The notes under the pieces are model-generated. The model was not told the origin of the DNA, made no database searches, and saw nothing but the letters and a program-made list of their open reading frames with translations. Of a DNA stretch of 64,000 nucleotides, positions 8,624 through 18,195 are shown piece by piece. Location of the stretch: assembly GCF_002258785.1 (NCBI RefSeq), contig NZ_NOYI01000008.1, forward strand, positions 327,014 to 391,013, given 5' to 3'. Made by a program: the position numbers and the translations under genes. The number at the start of each line of letters is the position of its first letter. The first letter of the stretch is position 1. Origin of the DNA: Rhodococcus sp. 06-235-1A. Its GTDB lineage: Bacteria > Actinomycetota > Actinomycetes > Mycobacteriales > Mycobacteriaceae.

Positions 8624-9553
8624 ATGTTCAGATTTCTGCGCCGACGGATCTACACCAGCCTGATCCCGCTGTTCGTCGTCCTGCTGGGCGTGTTCTTCCT
8701 CGCTCGTCTCACCGGCGACCCCACCAGCCTGTACCTACCCGAGTCGGCCACCCAGGCGCAGCGCGAGGCATTCCGCGCCACCAACGGCTTCGACCAGCCG
8801 GTGCTGACGCAGCTGCTGGACTACTTCAAAGGCGTCGTGCAACTCGACTTCGGGCAGTCGCTCCGAACCGGTGAGGACGCGTCGGCAATGGCACTGCGCG
8901 CCTTCCCCGCAACGCTGCAGCTCGCCTTCGCGACGATGTTCCTCGCCATCCTCGGCGCCGTGATCATCGGCTGCTGGGCTGCGTATCGGCCGAACTCGCT
9001 GGCCGATCGCATCTCGAGCCTGCTGTCGATGACGGCCGCATCCATCCCCGACTTCTGGTTCGCCATCATGGGCGTCTACGTCTTCGCCATCGTGTTCGGC
9101 TGGCTGCCCACGTCCGGCGTGGACAGCGGAATGCTCTCCTGGGTGCTGCCGATCGCCACGCTGCTCATTCGCCCGCTCGGAGTACTGACTCAGGTGGTCC
9201 GCGGTGCGATGGTCTCGGCGCTGTCGGCACCGTACGTTCGGCTCGCGAGAAGCAAAGGGGCAGGCGATCTTCGGGTCGTCACCCACCACGCTCTGCGCAA
9301 CGCCGCCGCACCGGCCCTGACCGTCGCAGGTGACCTGATGGTCGGCCTCGTCAACGGCGCGGTGGTCGTCGAGGCCATCTTCGGCTGGCCCGGCATCGGA
9401 AAATTGATGATCGACGCCATCCTGCAGCGCGATTTCGCTGTTCTGCAGGCGGCCGTGCTGTTGACGGCGGTGAGCATCTTCGTGCTCAACATCGTCATCG
9501 ATGCCTGCTATGCACTGCTCGACGCCCGGGTTCGCGACAAGGTGAAGGTCTAG
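8624..9553 (+). CDS. ABC transporter permease, DppB-like
   Basis: This 309-residue permease has six predicted membrane helices. It opens with FLRRRIYTSLIPLFVVLLGVFF, split over residues 3-24, and has the binding-protein-dependent transport (EAA-type) loop VRLARSKGAGDLRVVTHHALRNA near residues 205-227. It pairs with the next gene to form the membrane channel of the peptide/nickel-type importer. It starts one base after the binding-protein stop and ends eight bases before the second permease. Confidence 0.93.
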   Translation: MFRFLRRRIYTSLIPLFVVLLGVFFLARLTGDPTSLYLPESATQAQREAFRATNGFDQPVLTQLLDYFKGVVQLDFGQSLRTGEDASAMALRAFPATLQLAFATMFLAILGAVIIGCWAAYRPNSLADRISSLLSMTAASIPDFWFAIMGVYVFAIVFGWLPTSGVDSGMLSWVLPIATLLIRPLGVLTQVVRGAMVSALSAPYVRLARSKGAGDLRVVTHHALRNAAAPALTVAGDLMVGLVNGAVVVEAIFGWPGIGKLMIDAILQRDFAVLQAAVLLTAVSIFVLNIVIDACYALLDARVRDKVKV

Positions 9554-9561
9554 GTAAGAAC

Positions 9562-10548
9562 ATGTCACTCGACTTCGAGGCACCGAAAACATCCGAACCC
9601 GAGGATGTTCCACCGCAGAGTCCGGTGGAAGCCCGCAAGGCGTCGGCCCCGCTGTGGAAGCTGCTCCTGCGAGACAGGGTCGCCACCGTCGCCGCCGCGA
9701 TCCTGGTGCTGGTCTTCCTCACCGCGATCTTCGGCCCGATGCTGGTCGGTGATGCCGCAACCGATCAGGATCTCGACCGCTCGAACCTGCCACCGTTCAC
9801 CCTCGACACCGGCTGGATGAACATCCTCGGCACCGATCCGCTGGGGCGCAGCATGCTGGCCCGGTTGATCGTGGCCAGCAGAACCACACTCTCGGTGGCC
9901 GTTCCGGCTGTGATCCTCTCGGCGATCATCGGCTCGTTCATCGGTATGTGGGCCGGTTTCCATCGCGGTTGGCGCGAGACCGCGGCGATGCGCGTCGCCG
10001 ACGTCATCCTCAGCTTCCCGTCCCTGCTGATGGCCGTCGTGGTGCTGTACGTCTTCTCGCCCAGTGCCGCGAACATCGTTCTGGTCCTGACGGTCACGCG
10101 TATCCCGATCTACCTGCGTACCGCCCGCGCCGAGTCGGCCGAGCTGCAGAGTCGGTTGTTCGTGGACGCCGCCCGAACATTCGGCGCGAAGAGCGGATCG
10201 GTGATCCGCCGGCACGTGGCCCCCATTCTGCTGCCGACACTGCTCACCGTCGCCACCCTGGACTTCTGCTTCGTCATCCTCGCCGAATCGTCATTGAGCT
10301 TCCTGGGCATCGGCATTCAGCCACCGGACGTCTCCTGGGGCCTGATGGTCTCGCAGGGCCGCACCTACCTGCAGACCGCCTGGTGGCTCTCCTTCTTCCC
10401 CGGCCTGGCCATCGTGCTGACGACCGTCTCGGCCACCGTTCTCGCCGCTTGGGCCCGCATCGCCACCGATCCGGCACAGCGGTGGCGACTCAATGTGCCC
10501 CGCTCCAAGCGATCACGCCTGCTCCCAGTACGAAAGGTCGTCTCATGA
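9562..10548 (+). CDS. ABC transporter permease, DppC-like
   Basis: This 328-residue inner-membrane permease is the second channel subunit of the importer. A hydrophilic N-terminal tail of about 30 residues precedes the first helix (VATVAAAILVLVFLTAIFGP). The periplasmic ILGTDPLGRSMLARLIVASRTTL segment is typical of DppC/OppC proteins. The EAA-type loop reads SRLFVDAARTFGAKSGSVIRRHV. Its TGA overlaps the ATG of the first ATPase gene (ATGA). Confidence 0.92.
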   Translation: MSLDFEAPKTSEPEDVPPQSPVEARKASAPLWKLLLRDRVATVAAAILVLVFLTAIFGPMLVGDAATDQDLDRSNLPPFTLDTGWMNILGTDPLGRSMLARLIVASRTTLSVAVPAVILSAIIGSFIGMWAGFHRGWRETAAMRVADVILSFPSLLMAVVVLYVFSPSAANIVLVLTVTRIPIYLRTARAESAELQSRLFVDAARTFGAKSGSVIRRHVAPILLPTLLTVATLDFCFVILAESSLSFLGIGIQPPDVSWGLMVSQGRTYLQTAWWLSFFPGLAIVLTTVSATVLAAWARIATDPAQRWRLNVPRSKRSRLLPVRKVVS

Positions 10549-11564
10549 GCGCACCGGCAACTGCACCACAGCGCCCCGACACCGGCAACGTCGCTCTGGA
10601 CGTACGTGGACTGACCGTCGACCTGCGTACCCCGTCGGGCGTCATTCGCGCCGTCGACAATGTCACCTTCACCGCCCGCCGCGGTGAAACCCTCGCTCTG
10701 CTCGGCGAATCCGGATGCGGCAAATCGATGACGGCACAGGCCATCGTCGGGTTGCTCGAGCCGATCGCCGACATCACCGGTGGCTCCGTCGAACTCGGTG
10801 ACGTGGACCTGGTGACCGCCAAGACCAAGATTCGACGCACCATCGCGGCCACCGAACTGGCCATCGTCTTCCAGGACGCACTGACGGCACTCAATCCCGT
10901 CTACACCGTGGGAACGCAACTGGCCGAACCGTTTCGGATCCACCGGGGCATGTCGGCCAAAGAGGCTCGCGTGGAAGCGATCGCACTCATGGCCCGCGTG
11001 GGCATTCCCGAGCCCGAATCACGCGCCGACTCGTACCCGCACCAGTTCTCCGGCGGAATGCGTCAACGCCTGCTGATCGCCATGGCCGTGGCACTGAGCC
11101 CGTCGGTACTGCTCGCCGACGAACCCACCACCGCCCTCGACGTCACCGTGCAGGCCCAGATCATGGCTCTGCTGAAGGAATTGCGTACCGAACACGACAT
11201 GGCCGTCGTACTGATCACCCACGACCTCGCCCTGGTGGCCGAGGAGGCCGACCGGGTCGCGATCATGTACGCGGGCAACGTCGTCGAGACCGGACCGGTA
11301 TCCGAGGTATTCGGCGCACCGCGGCACCCCTACACCAAGGGACTGCTCGACTCGGTACCCGTGCACGCCGTCCGCGGTGAGGATCTGAAGTCGATCGGCG
11401 GCACCCCACCGGATCTTCACTCCATCCCCGACGGGTGCGTCTATCAGGCCCGCTGCCCCCTGGCCCGAGAGATCTGCATCAACACTCGCCCCCCGCTCGA
11501 ATCCGTCGGCAGCGGCCGCATGTCGGCCTGCCACTTCCCGAACGAGGTATCCAGCCATGTCTGA
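10545..11564 (+). CDS. ABC transporter ATP-binding protein, DppD-like
   Basis: This 339-residue ATPase of the peptide/nickel importer has Walker A GESGCGKS at residues 54-61, signature FSGGMRQRL and Walker B LLADEPT. The C-terminal oligopeptide-transporter extension carries spaced cysteines (CVYQARCPLAREIC) that resemble the iron-sulfur or metal site seen in DppD-type ATPases. The ATG overlaps the upstream permease stop, and the 3' end overlaps the second ATPase gene by eight bases, so this is one translationally coupled operon. Confidence 0.93.
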   Translation: MSAPATAPQRPDTGNVALDVRGLTVDLRTPSGVIRAVDNVTFTARRGETLALLGESGCGKSMTAQAIVGLLEPIADITGGSVELGDVDLVTAKTKIRRTIAATELAIVFQDALTALNPVYTVGTQLAEPFRIHRGMSAKEARVEAIALMARVGIPEPESRADSYPHQFSGGMRQRLLIAMAVALSPSVLLADEPTTALDVTVQAQIMALLKELRTEHDMAVVLITHDLALVAEEADRVAIMYAGNVVETGPVSEVFGAPRHPYTKGLLDSVPVHAVRGEDLKSIGGTPPDLHSIPDGCVYQARCPLAREICINTRPPLESVGSGRMSACHFPNEVSSHV

Positions 11565-12552
11565 GCAACTGTTGACCGTCCGCGGCCTGAACAAGACCTT
11601 CGACGTCGGCCGCGGCAAGCTCCGCGCCCTCGACGCCATCGACCTGGATCTTCGACGCGGTGAAACCCTCGGCCTCGTGGGCGAATCCGGCTGCGGCAAG
11701 TCCACTCTCGCGCGCACCCTGATGATGCTCGAACGACCCGACTCGGGCACCGTCGCCTTCGACGGCGTCGATCCGTTCGGGCTACGCGGCAAGGAACTCC
11801 TCGCGTGGCGTCGGCGAGTACAGATGGTGTTTCAGGACCCGTACGGTTCGCTGAACTCGCGGATGACGGCAGGCGACATCATCGGCGAGCCGTGGCGAAC
11901 TCACAAGGGCCTGTACAAGACTCGGCGTGATCGCTCCGCACGAGTGCGTGAGCTGCTGCATCTGGTCGGCCTTCGACCGAGCGACGAGAACCGATTCCCG
12001 CAGGAATTCTCCGGCGGTCAACGCCAGCGCCTCGGCATCGCCCGGGCTCTGGCGTTGAACCCCGACGTGATCATCTGCGACGAACCTGTCTCGGCACTCG
12101 ATCTCTCGGTCCAGGCGCAGGTGCTCAACCTGCTCAACGATCTGCAGAAGCAACTCGGCATCTCCTACGTGTTCATCTCGCACGATCTGTCGGTCGTCCG
12201 ACACGTCGCCGACCGCGTCGCGGTGATGTACCTCGGCCGCATCGTCGAATCCGGGGCCACCGAAGCAGTATTCGAGCGTCCCGCCCACCCGTACACCGCG
12301 GCATTGATGTCGGCGGCACCCACGCTCGACGCGTCGACCCGTGGCACGAAGATCCTGCTGAAGGGCGAGGTACCGTCACCGCTGAACCCGCCGTCGGGAT
12401 GCCGGTTCCGCACGCGCTGCTGGAAGGCAACCGACCTGTGCGCCAGTGAGGCACCCCCGGTGGCGCTCGACGCAGACGAGGCCGATCACGTCGCCGAATG
12501 CCACTATCCGCTCGTTGCAGGCAATCTCGGCCTCGTCGCTGCCGGGACGTGA
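11557..12552 (+). CDS. ABC transporter ATP-binding protein, DppF-like
   Basis: This 331-residue partner ATPase has Walker A GESGCGKS (residues 42-49), signature FSGGQRQRLGIARAL and Walker B VIICDEP. The C-terminal extension again has the cysteine-bearing CRFRTRCWKATDLC. With the DppD-like protein it forms the heterodimeric motor. The stop codon overlaps the ATG of the TauE-type exporter gene (TGATG), linking that membrane protein to the importer operon. Confidence 0.93.
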   Translation: MSEQLLTVRGLNKTFDVGRGKLRALDAIDLDLRRGETLGLVGESGCGKSTLARTLMMLERPDSGTVAFDGVDPFGLRGKELLAWRRRVQMVFQDPYGSLNSRMTAGDIIGEPWRTHKGLYKTRRDRSARVRELLHLVGLRPSDENRFPQEFSGGQRQRLGIARALALNPDVIICDEPVSALDLSVQAQVLNLLNDLQKQLGISYVFISHDLSVVRHVADRVAVMYLGRIVESGATEAVFERPAHPYTAALMSAAPTLDASTRGTKILLKGEVPSPLNPPSGCRFRTRCWKATDLCASEAPPVALDADEADHVAECHYPLVAGNLGLVAAGT

Positions 12553-13289
12553 TGGCGACACACCTGAGCGTCACCGGATTCGTCGTCGTCGCCCTGGCCA
12601 TCTTCTTCGCATCGGCGATGCAGGCGTCCATCGGATTCGGTATGGGCATGCTCGCTGCGCCCATCGTGGCCATCGTCGACCCCGGCCTCATCCCGGCGAC
12701 GCTGATCATGCTCGCCGTCGTCGTCAGTGTGCTCGTCCTGGTTCGCGATCGCACTGCCCTCGACCTCTCGGGCGCGGGGTGGGCGCTCGCCGGTCGCCTG
12801 CCCGGTTCGGCGGTGGGAGCACTGCTGCTCGTCCTGCTGCCCGAACGCGGACTGGCGATCCTGCTCGCACTGGTGGTGTTGGGTGGCGTCGCCCTGACGT
12901 CCTTCGGCTGGGTTCCGCTGCCGCACAGACGAAATCTGGTGGTGGCCGGGGCCGCGTCGGGAATTCTGGGAACGGCCACCTCCATCGGCGGACCCCCGAT
13001 GGCTCTTGTGTGGCAACGCAACACCGGAGCCGAACTGCGCAGCACCATGAGCTGCTTCTTCCTCGTCGGCTCGCTGATCTCGCTGGCGGTACTCGCGGTG
13101 GCAGGCGCAGTGGACGCCCATACCGCGACGCTGTTCGTGTTCCTGGCCCCGGCGACCGTTCTCGGTTTCCTGCTCTCTCGAGTGGTCAATCGTGCTCTCG
13201 ATCGTCGACGCCTGCGCATCATCGCGATCACCGTCTCCGCCGTCGGCGCGCTCGTGCTCGTCGGACAACAGGTACTTGCCCTGAGGTGA
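12552..13289 (+). CDS. TauE/SafE family membrane permease
   Basis: This 245-residue membrane protein has about seven or eight hydrophobic helices and the family opening FFASAMQASIGFGMGML. TauE/SafE proteins are thought to export sulfite or organosulfonates, or to move related small anions. The ATG at 12552 overlaps the stop of the upstream ATPase, which favours coupled expression with the importer. If the link is functional, the importer may take up a sulfur compound whose oxidised product leaves through this protein; that is inference only. Confidence 0.85.
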   Translation: MATHLSVTGFVVVALAIFFASAMQASIGFGMGMLAAPIVAIVDPGLIPATLIMLAVVVSVLVLVRDRTALDLSGAGWALAGRLPGSAVGALLLVLLPERGLAILLALVVLGGVALTSFGWVPLPHRRNLVVAGAASGILGTATSIGGPPMALVWQRNTGAELRSTMSCFFLVGSLISLAVLAVAGAVDAHTATLFVFLAPATVLGFLLSRVVNRALDRRRLRIIAITVSAVGALVLVGQQVLALR

Positions 13290-13335
13290 GGGCCGTGTCA
13301 CGTGTTGCATCGGTCGCAATGGGTAACCGGTGACG

Positions 13336-14409
13336 ATGACTACGAACACCACGCGCGCGCTGATCGTCGGTGCCACCGGAATTTCCGGGCAGGCCCTGTG
13401 CCACGCCGCACTCGATGCAGGCTGGACCACCTACGGACTGAGTCGCAGCGGAAGTACCCCCGTCGACGGCGTCGTGCCGGTGGCTGCGGATCTGCTCGAC
13501 GTGACCTCGCTCGAAGAGGCACTGAAGGACATTCGCCCCGAGATCGTGTTCTTCACCGCCTGGATGAAGAAGGACTCGGAGCAGGAGAACATCGAGGTCA
13601 ACTCGGCGACCCTACGCAATGTGCTGAACGTTCTCGGCCCCCTCGATTCGGTGCAGCACGTCGCGTTGATGACCGGCCTCAAGCACTACCTCGGACCGTT
13701 CGATGCCTACGGTGAGGCAGTGATGGCCGAGACGCCGTTCCACGAGACCGAGGACCGCCTCGACACCCCGAACTTCTACTACGCGCAGGAGGACGAACTG
13801 TTCGCCGGTGCCGAGAAGTTCGGATTCGGCTGGAGCGTGCACCGCGCGCACACCATCTCCGGATTCGCGGTCGGCAACGCGATGAACATGATGCTGACGC
13901 TGTCCGTGTACGCATCGATCTGCAAGGAACTCGGTGAGAAGTTCGTCTTTCCCGGCTCCGAAACCCAGTGGAACGGACTCACCGACCTCACCGACGCCGA
14001 CCTGCTCGCCGAGCAGATGGTCTGGGCCGCAACCGATGAGAATGCGCACAACGAGGCGTTCAACATCGCCAACGGTGACGTCTTCCGTTGGCGCTGGCTG
14101 TGGCCGCAGTTCGCCGCGCACTTCGGCGTCGAGCCCGAGGGCTTCGACACCGAGCCGCGTCCCCTCGAACCCCGCATGTCCGACGCGGCCGCCGCGTGGA
14201 AGCGCATCGCCGACAAGCACGATTTGGTCGAAAGCGACGTCTCACGCCTCGCGTCGTGGTGGCACACCGACGGCGACCTCGGCCGCGACATGGAATGCCT
14301 GACGGACATGAACAAGTCGAAGAAGGCCGGCTTCCTCGGCTTCCGGTCGACACCGGATGCCATCGCCTCGGTGATCCAGCGCTACCGAGACGCGCGCCTG
14401 ATTCCCTAG
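13336..14409 (+). CDS. PRISE-type NAD(P)-dependent SDR (progesterone 5-beta-reductase / iridoid synthase-like)
   Basis: This 357-residue extended short-chain dehydrogenase has the nucleotide motif GATGISG at residues 12-18. Family-specific stretches are VALMTGLKHYLGPF, NFYYAQED and WSVHRAHTISGFA. These match the PRISE family, which reduces activated C=C bonds of enones using NADPH; the Tyr in FYYAQED replaces the usual YxxxK arrangement. The native substrate in bacteria is not known. An alternative GTG start lies two codons upstream (13330), and neither has a clear ribosome site. A repeat-C hairpin lies just past its stop, before the convergent sugar kinase gene. Confidence 0.85.
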   Translation: MTTNTTRALIVGATGISGQALCHAALDAGWTTYGLSRSGSTPVDGVVPVAADLLDVTSLEEALKDIRPEIVFFTAWMKKDSEQENIEVNSATLRNVLNVLGPLDSVQHVALMTGLKHYLGPFDAYGEAVMAETPFHETEDRLDTPNFYYAQEDELFAGAEKFGFGWSVHRAHTISGFAVGNAMNMMLTLSVYASICKELGEKFVFPGSETQWNGLTDLTDADLLAEQMVWAATDENAHNEAFNIANGDVFRWRWLWPQFAAHFGVEPEGFDTEPRPLEPRMSDAAAAWKRIADKHDLVESDVSRLASWWHTDGDLGRDMECLTDMNKSKKAGFLGFRSTPDAIASVIQRYRDARLIP

Positions 14410-14416
14410 AGCGTGA

Positions 14417-14477
14417 GAGCGGCTGCGCCGCACGTGCACGAAACTTCGTCGCCCACTACGAGTTTCCGCTCACATAG
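14417..14477 (-). repeat. Palindromic repeat family C, copy 1 (double hairpin, probable bidirectional terminator)
   Basis: This 61-base element lies between the convergent PRISE reductase and sugar-kinase genes. It contains a short GCGGC-TGC-GCCGC hairpin and a longer imperfect one built on GAAACTTCGT and ACGAGTTTC. It matches the element at 45637-45697 at about 53 of 61 positions. Both copies begin right after a stop codon, which suggests a terminator or a mobile intergenic repeat. It also overlaps the kinase stop codon. Confidence 0.7.
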
Positions 14478-15888
14478 CGTTGGTGCCCTCGGTCAGATCC
14501 CGCACCTCCGCGTAGCGCTCACGCACCGCAGGGGTGGGATCTGCGTCGTATGTTTTCGACGCTGCCTGCGCCCAGGTCGGCGGCTCGCTGGTTCCGGCCA
14601 GTGTCCACGCCGCCTGGCGCGCGGCACCGTCGGCGACGTACTCTCCCGGCTCTGGCACGATCACCGGAACGCCGAGAATCGCCGGGGCAAGCTCGCGAAG
14701 TGCAGCCGATTTCGCGCCGCCGCCGATCAGCAGCACCCGCTTCGTTTCCACCCCCTGGACACGCAGATGGTCGATACCGTCGGCCAAACCGCACAGCAGC
14801 CCCTCGACGGCCGCGCGCGCCAGGTGACCCGGCGTCGAATTGTGCAGTCGCAGGCCGTGAATCGCACCGGACGCATCGGGACGGTTGGGGGTGCGCTCAC
14901 CCTCGAGGTAGGGCACCATCACCAGGCCATCACTCGCCGTCGACAGTGCCAACCGAGACAACTCGTCGTGGTCGACGCCCAGCAGCCGCGCCGTCGCATC
15001 GAGGACGCGAGCAGCGTTGAGCGTGCACACCAACGGCAGTTGACGGCCGGTGGCGTCGGCGAATCCAGCCACCAGGCCCGAACCGTCTGCTGCGGCAACC
15101 GAGGTCACCGCCGATACGACGCCGGACGTGCCCACCGACACGACCACGTCACCCGGCTGAGCATCGAGAGCCAGCGCCGCCGCAGCGTTGTCCCCGGTCC
15201 CCGGTCCGATCAGTGCCCCGGCCGGTGTACGGCCGATCGACTCGTTCGGCGCAGCCACGCGGGGCAGCAAGGGATTGCGACCACGAAAGCCCAACTGCAA
15301 CAGATCGGTTCGATACTCGCCGGACGCCGCAGAGAAATACCCGGTGCCACTCGCGTCCCCGCGATCGGTCGCCAAGGCGTCGAGCCCGGCTGCACCGCCG
15401 AGCTGCCAGCTGAGCCAATCGTGCGGAAGGCACACTGCCGCAGTGCGATCGGCGTTGTCCGGCTCGTTGTCGGCGAGCCACCGCAATTTGGCAATCGTGA
15501 TCGAGGCCAACGGAACCACTCCGACGGCGTCGGCCCAGGCTTGCCCGCCGTCGCCGCCGCTCCGCTCGCCCAACTCCGCGATCAAATCGTCTGCGGCCTG
15601 AGCCGACCGAGTATCGTTCCACAGCAGCGCTTTACGGACCACGGCCCCCGCGTCGTCGAGGCAGACCATGCCGTGCTGCTGCGCACCGACCGACACCGCG
15701 GCCACGTCGTCGAGCCCGCCAGCATCGGCTATCGCCTCGTCGAGCGCATCCTTCCACCGCTGCGGATCGATCTCGGTGCCGTCTGGATGACCGGCTCGGC
15801 CCTGGCGGACCAACTCCCCCGACTCGGCATCACGAACGAAAACTTTGCACGATTGGGTGGAGGAGTCGATTCCGGCAACAAGAGCCAC
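14470..15888 (-). CDS. xylB: FGGY-family carbohydrate kinase, xylulokinase type
   Basis: This 472-residue sugar kinase has the N-terminal phosphate-binding motif GIDSSTQS (Asp8), the substrate-side AQQHGM at 69-74, and the catalytic base in GTGDNAA (Asp233). The C-terminal ATP site is LLIGGGAKS. These features fit D-xylulose kinase, which makes xylulose-5-phosphate for the pentose phosphate pathway. No isomerase or sugar transporter is adjacent, so another ketose or polyol-derived substrate is possible. The start codon is ATG with a purine-rich stretch (AAAGGA) upstream. Confidence 0.85.
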   Translation of the reverse strand: MALVAGIDSSTQSCKVFVRDAESGELVRQGRAGHPDGTEIDPQRWKDALDEAIADAGGLDDVAAVSVGAQQHGMVCLDDAGAVVRKALLWNDTRSAQAADDLIAELGERSGGDGGQAWADAVGVVPLASITIAKLRWLADNEPDNADRTAAVCLPHDWLSWQLGGAAGLDALATDRGDASGTGYFSAASGEYRTDLLQLGFRGRNPLLPRVAAPNESIGRTPAGALIGPGTGDNAAAALALDAQPGDVVVSVGTSGVVSAVTSVAAADGSGLVAGFADATGRQLPLVCTLNAARVLDATARLLGVDHDELSRLALSTASDGLVMVPYLEGERTPNRPDASGAIHGLRLHNSTPGHLARAAVEGLLCGLADGIDHLRVQGVETKRVLLIGGGAKSAALRELAPAILGVPVIVPEPGEYVADGAARQAAWTLAGTSEPPTWAQAASKTYDADPTPAVRERYAEVRDLTEGTNAM

Positions 15889-15928
15889 GGTGAGCTGGTC
15901 CTTTCCTACGCAAGTGTGATCTACGACC

Positions 15929-17626
15929 CTACCCGCGAGGGGTGGTTGCCTCGGTCACCAGCGTGCGCGCGTAGGCGATGGCCTGCGGAGTGGTGTCGAA
16001 GACGCGTCGAGCATCGTCGTCCTTGGTGGTGAACACGCCCAGCGCCGTCAGAGGACGCAGATGCTCGGTCTTCGCTCCGGAGATCAGGACTGTGATGTGG
16101 CGGTGTTCGAGTTCGGTGATCGTGTCCTTGAGGACGATGGTCCCGGTGGCATCGATTGTGGTCACCCGTGACATGCGCAGGATCACCACCTTCACGTCCG
16201 AGACGTCGGCAAGTTCGAGCAGGAAGCTGTGGGCGGCACCGAAGAACAACGCACCGTCGATTCGGTACGCAACGATGTGTTCGCGCAGCAGGTCGCCTTC
16301 TTCCTCCGAGGTCGCGTCGAGTGCATCGAGGGGAACCTGCTCGACCGTGGCGGATCTCGCGACAGCGCGCAGGGCCAGGACGGCAGCGAACCCGACCCCG
16401 ACGGCCACTGCCGTCACCAAATCGAAGACGACTGTGACGAGGAAGGTGGCCACCATCACCACGGTGTCGCCGCGCCCGGCGCGGCTGATCGCTCTGATGG
16501 ATGCGGTCTCGACCATGCGCACCGTTGTCGCCAGCAGCACCCCGGCCAGTGCCGCGAGCGGGATGTGGGCCACGATCCCAGCAGCGGAGTACATGATCGC
16601 GGCGAGAATCACGGCATGGGTGAGCGCCGCGAGCCTGGTGCGTGCTCCGGATCTGACGTTGACGGCAGTGCGGGCGATGGCACCGGTGGCGGGGATACCG
16701 CCGAACAATGGTGCGGCGATGTTCGCCAGGCCCTGTCCGAACAACTCCCTGTCGGGGTTGTGTCGTGCGCCGACGCCCATCGAGTCCGCAGCAGTGGCGG
16801 AGAGCAACGACTCCAAGGCCGCCAGCGCGGCGACGGCACACGCTGGAGCCAGCAGGGCCGTGACGTCGCCGATGTGGAAGAAGCTCAGGCTCGGGGCGGA
16901 CAACGACGACGGAACGGTTCCGATGCGGGCGATGTCGAGATCGAAGAGCTGGGTGGCCACAGTCGCCCCGGCGACGGCGACCAACGAGAACGGAATCTTC
17001 GGTGCCAGACGACCACCGACGAGCATGACGACGGCGACGGCGATCGCGACTGCCGGGGTCAGGACACTCGCGTGCGAGACGAACGAACGGGCCGCGTCGA
17101 ACGCGGACTGCCACACTTTGTCGCCTTCGGCATCGGATATGCCGAGAGCGGCCGGAATCTGTTGCAGTGCAATGACAACGGCGATTCCCGCGGTAAAGCC
17201 CTCGATGACGGGAGCCGGCATGTACCGCACCGCTCTTCCGACGCCTGCGCCCGCGAGTGCCAGCAGCATGACTCCGGCCATCAGCCCGACGGCGAGCACA
17301 CCGGTTGGCCCGTACTCGGCGACGATCGGTACGAGTACCACCGTCATGGCACCGGTAGGCCCCGACACCTGAAAGCGGGAACCACCGAATACCGCGGCGA
17401 CGACGCCGGCGACGATCGCTGTCGTCAGGCCGGCTGCGGCGCCCAGCCCGGTGCTGACGCCGAATCCGAGGGCCAGGGGCAACGCGACCAGTGCCACGAT
17501 CAGTCCAGCCATCAAATCCGCGCCGGGTGCGCGGAACGCGGGCTTCCACTCGCTCCATCGGGGCAGGAGTGCGGATACGGCCGTCAGTGCGTCGTTCGCA
17601 CGGGTGTGTTTCGTCGGTTCGGACAT
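15929..17626 (-). CDS. SulP family inorganic anion transporter with STAS domain (second copy)
   Basis: This 565-residue SulP transporter is distinct from the one at 2.7-4.3 kb. Membrane helices begin near residue 35 ([21 protein letters not shown]), with [16 protein letters not shown] and [22 protein letters not shown] as family segments. The C-terminal STAS domain has [16 protein letters not shown]. The ATG at 17626 is preferred over an upstream in-frame codon, which would fall inside the operator palindrome. It lies 109 bases after the ArsR gene and has its own copy of the ArsR-type operator 38-61 bases upstream, so ArsR control is likely. Confidence 0.9.
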   Translation of the reverse strand: MSEPTKHTRANDALTAVSALLPRWSEWKPAFRAPGADLMAGLIVALVALPLALGFGVSTGLGAAAGLTTAIVAGVVAAVFGGSRFQVSGPTGAMTVVLVPIVAEYGPTGVLAVGLMAGVMLLALAGAGVGRAVRYMPAPVIEGFTAGIAVVIALQQIPAALGISDAEGDKVWQSAFDAARSFVSHASVLTPAVAIAVAVVMLVGGRLAPKIPFSLVAVAGATVATQLFDLDIARIGTVPSSLSAPSLSFFHIGDVTALLAPACAVAALAALESLLSATAADSMGVGARHNPDRELFGQGLANIAAPLFGGIPATGAIARTAVNVRSGARTRLAALTHAVILAAIMYSAAGIVAHIPLAALAGVLLATTVRMVETASIRAISRAGRGDTVVMVATFLVTVVFDLVTAVAVGVGFAAVLALRAVARSATVEQVPLDALDATSEEEGDLLREHIVAYRIDGALFFGAAHSFLLELADVSDVKVVILRMSRVTTIDATGTIVLKDTITELEHRHITVLISGAKTEHLRPLTALGVFTTKDDDARRVFDTTPQAIAYARTLVTEATTPRG

Positions 17627-17663
17627 GCGACGCTTCCTGACAACTCGATCGAACCCAATGTAA

Positions 17664-17687
17664 CTGATTGCTAAGTTTAGCAAGTAA
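17664..17687. promoter_or_regulatory. ArsR-type operator upstream of sulP
   Basis: The element contains the perfect 16-base palindrome TTGCTAA-GT-TTAGCAA at 17668-17683 and the flanking half-site CTGATTGC. It has the same geometry as the site upstream of arsR (18117-18140). The palindromes sit 42 and 41 bases upstream of the sulP and arsR start codons. This equal spacing suggests both are bound by the same repressor. Confidence 0.65.
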
Positions 17688-17735
17688 TGAATCAGGGCGA
17701 CAGGGAGACGCTCGACACCGTTCCGAACCGTCGAG

Positions 17736-18080
17736 TCAGGTGCTTGATCCGGACTCGCCGTCCAACATTTCGGCCTGGTTGGCCACCACTCCGGTGAGTA
17801 TCTCCCGGGCGACCACCAGCAGGTCGGCGACTTTGGGCGACGTCAGCGTGTACGAAACCGACAACCCCTCACGAGTGCCCTCGATCAGGCCCGCGCGTCG
17901 CAAAATGGACAATTGCTGCGACAGATTCGCCGGTTCGATGCCGATCTCGGGCAGCATCTCGGACACTGCATGTTCGCGCTCGCTCAACAGCTCCAGCACC
18001 CGAATACGTGCGGGGTGGGCCAACGTCTTGAAGAAGTCGGCCTTCATTCGGTACAGCGGTCGACTCGCATCCGTGGCCAT
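17736..18080 (-). CDS. ArsR family transcriptional repressor
   Basis: This 114-residue winged-helix regulator shows MKADFFKTLAHPARIRVLELL, split over residues 12-32, and a recognition helix EPANLSQQLSILRRAGLI. The usual metal-binding ELCVCD motif is absent: the corresponding helix reads SEREHAVSEML with no cysteine. It may therefore sense something other than arsenic, cadmium or zinc at that site. It precedes a SulP transporter, and matching palindromes lie upstream of both genes, implying autoregulation and control of the transporter. Confidence 0.88.
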   Translation of the reverse strand: MATDASRPLYRMKADFFKTLAHPARIRVLELLSEREHAVSEMLPEIGIEPANLSQQLSILRRAGLIEGTREGLSVSYTLTSPKVADLLVVAREILTGVVANQAEMLDGESGSST

Positions 18081-18116
18081 GACGCCCCTTCCATGTCACC
18101 CGCCACACGCAGCAGG

Positions 18117-18140
18117 CTGATTGCGAACACTAGCAATCAG
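18117..18140. promoter_or_regulatory. ArsR-type operator upstream of arsR
   Basis: This inverted repeat CTGATTGC-N8-GCAATCAG lies between the divergent arsR (18080) and TetR (18196) genes. Its core TTGCGAA-CA-CTAGCAA mirrors the palindrome before sulP. It could repress arsR and may also affect the TetR promoter on the other side. Confidence 0.65.
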
Positions 18141-18195
18141 CCGACGCGACGAGTGCCATCCCTGCCCTTACCGAAACTCCGCTACCTTCACTGAC

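Noticed and set aside
16229..17674. 481-codon open frame antisense to the second SulP gene
   Set aside because: Its translation is low-complexity, rich in Asp, Gly, Arg and His, and matches no fold. The SulP frame is clearly the gene.
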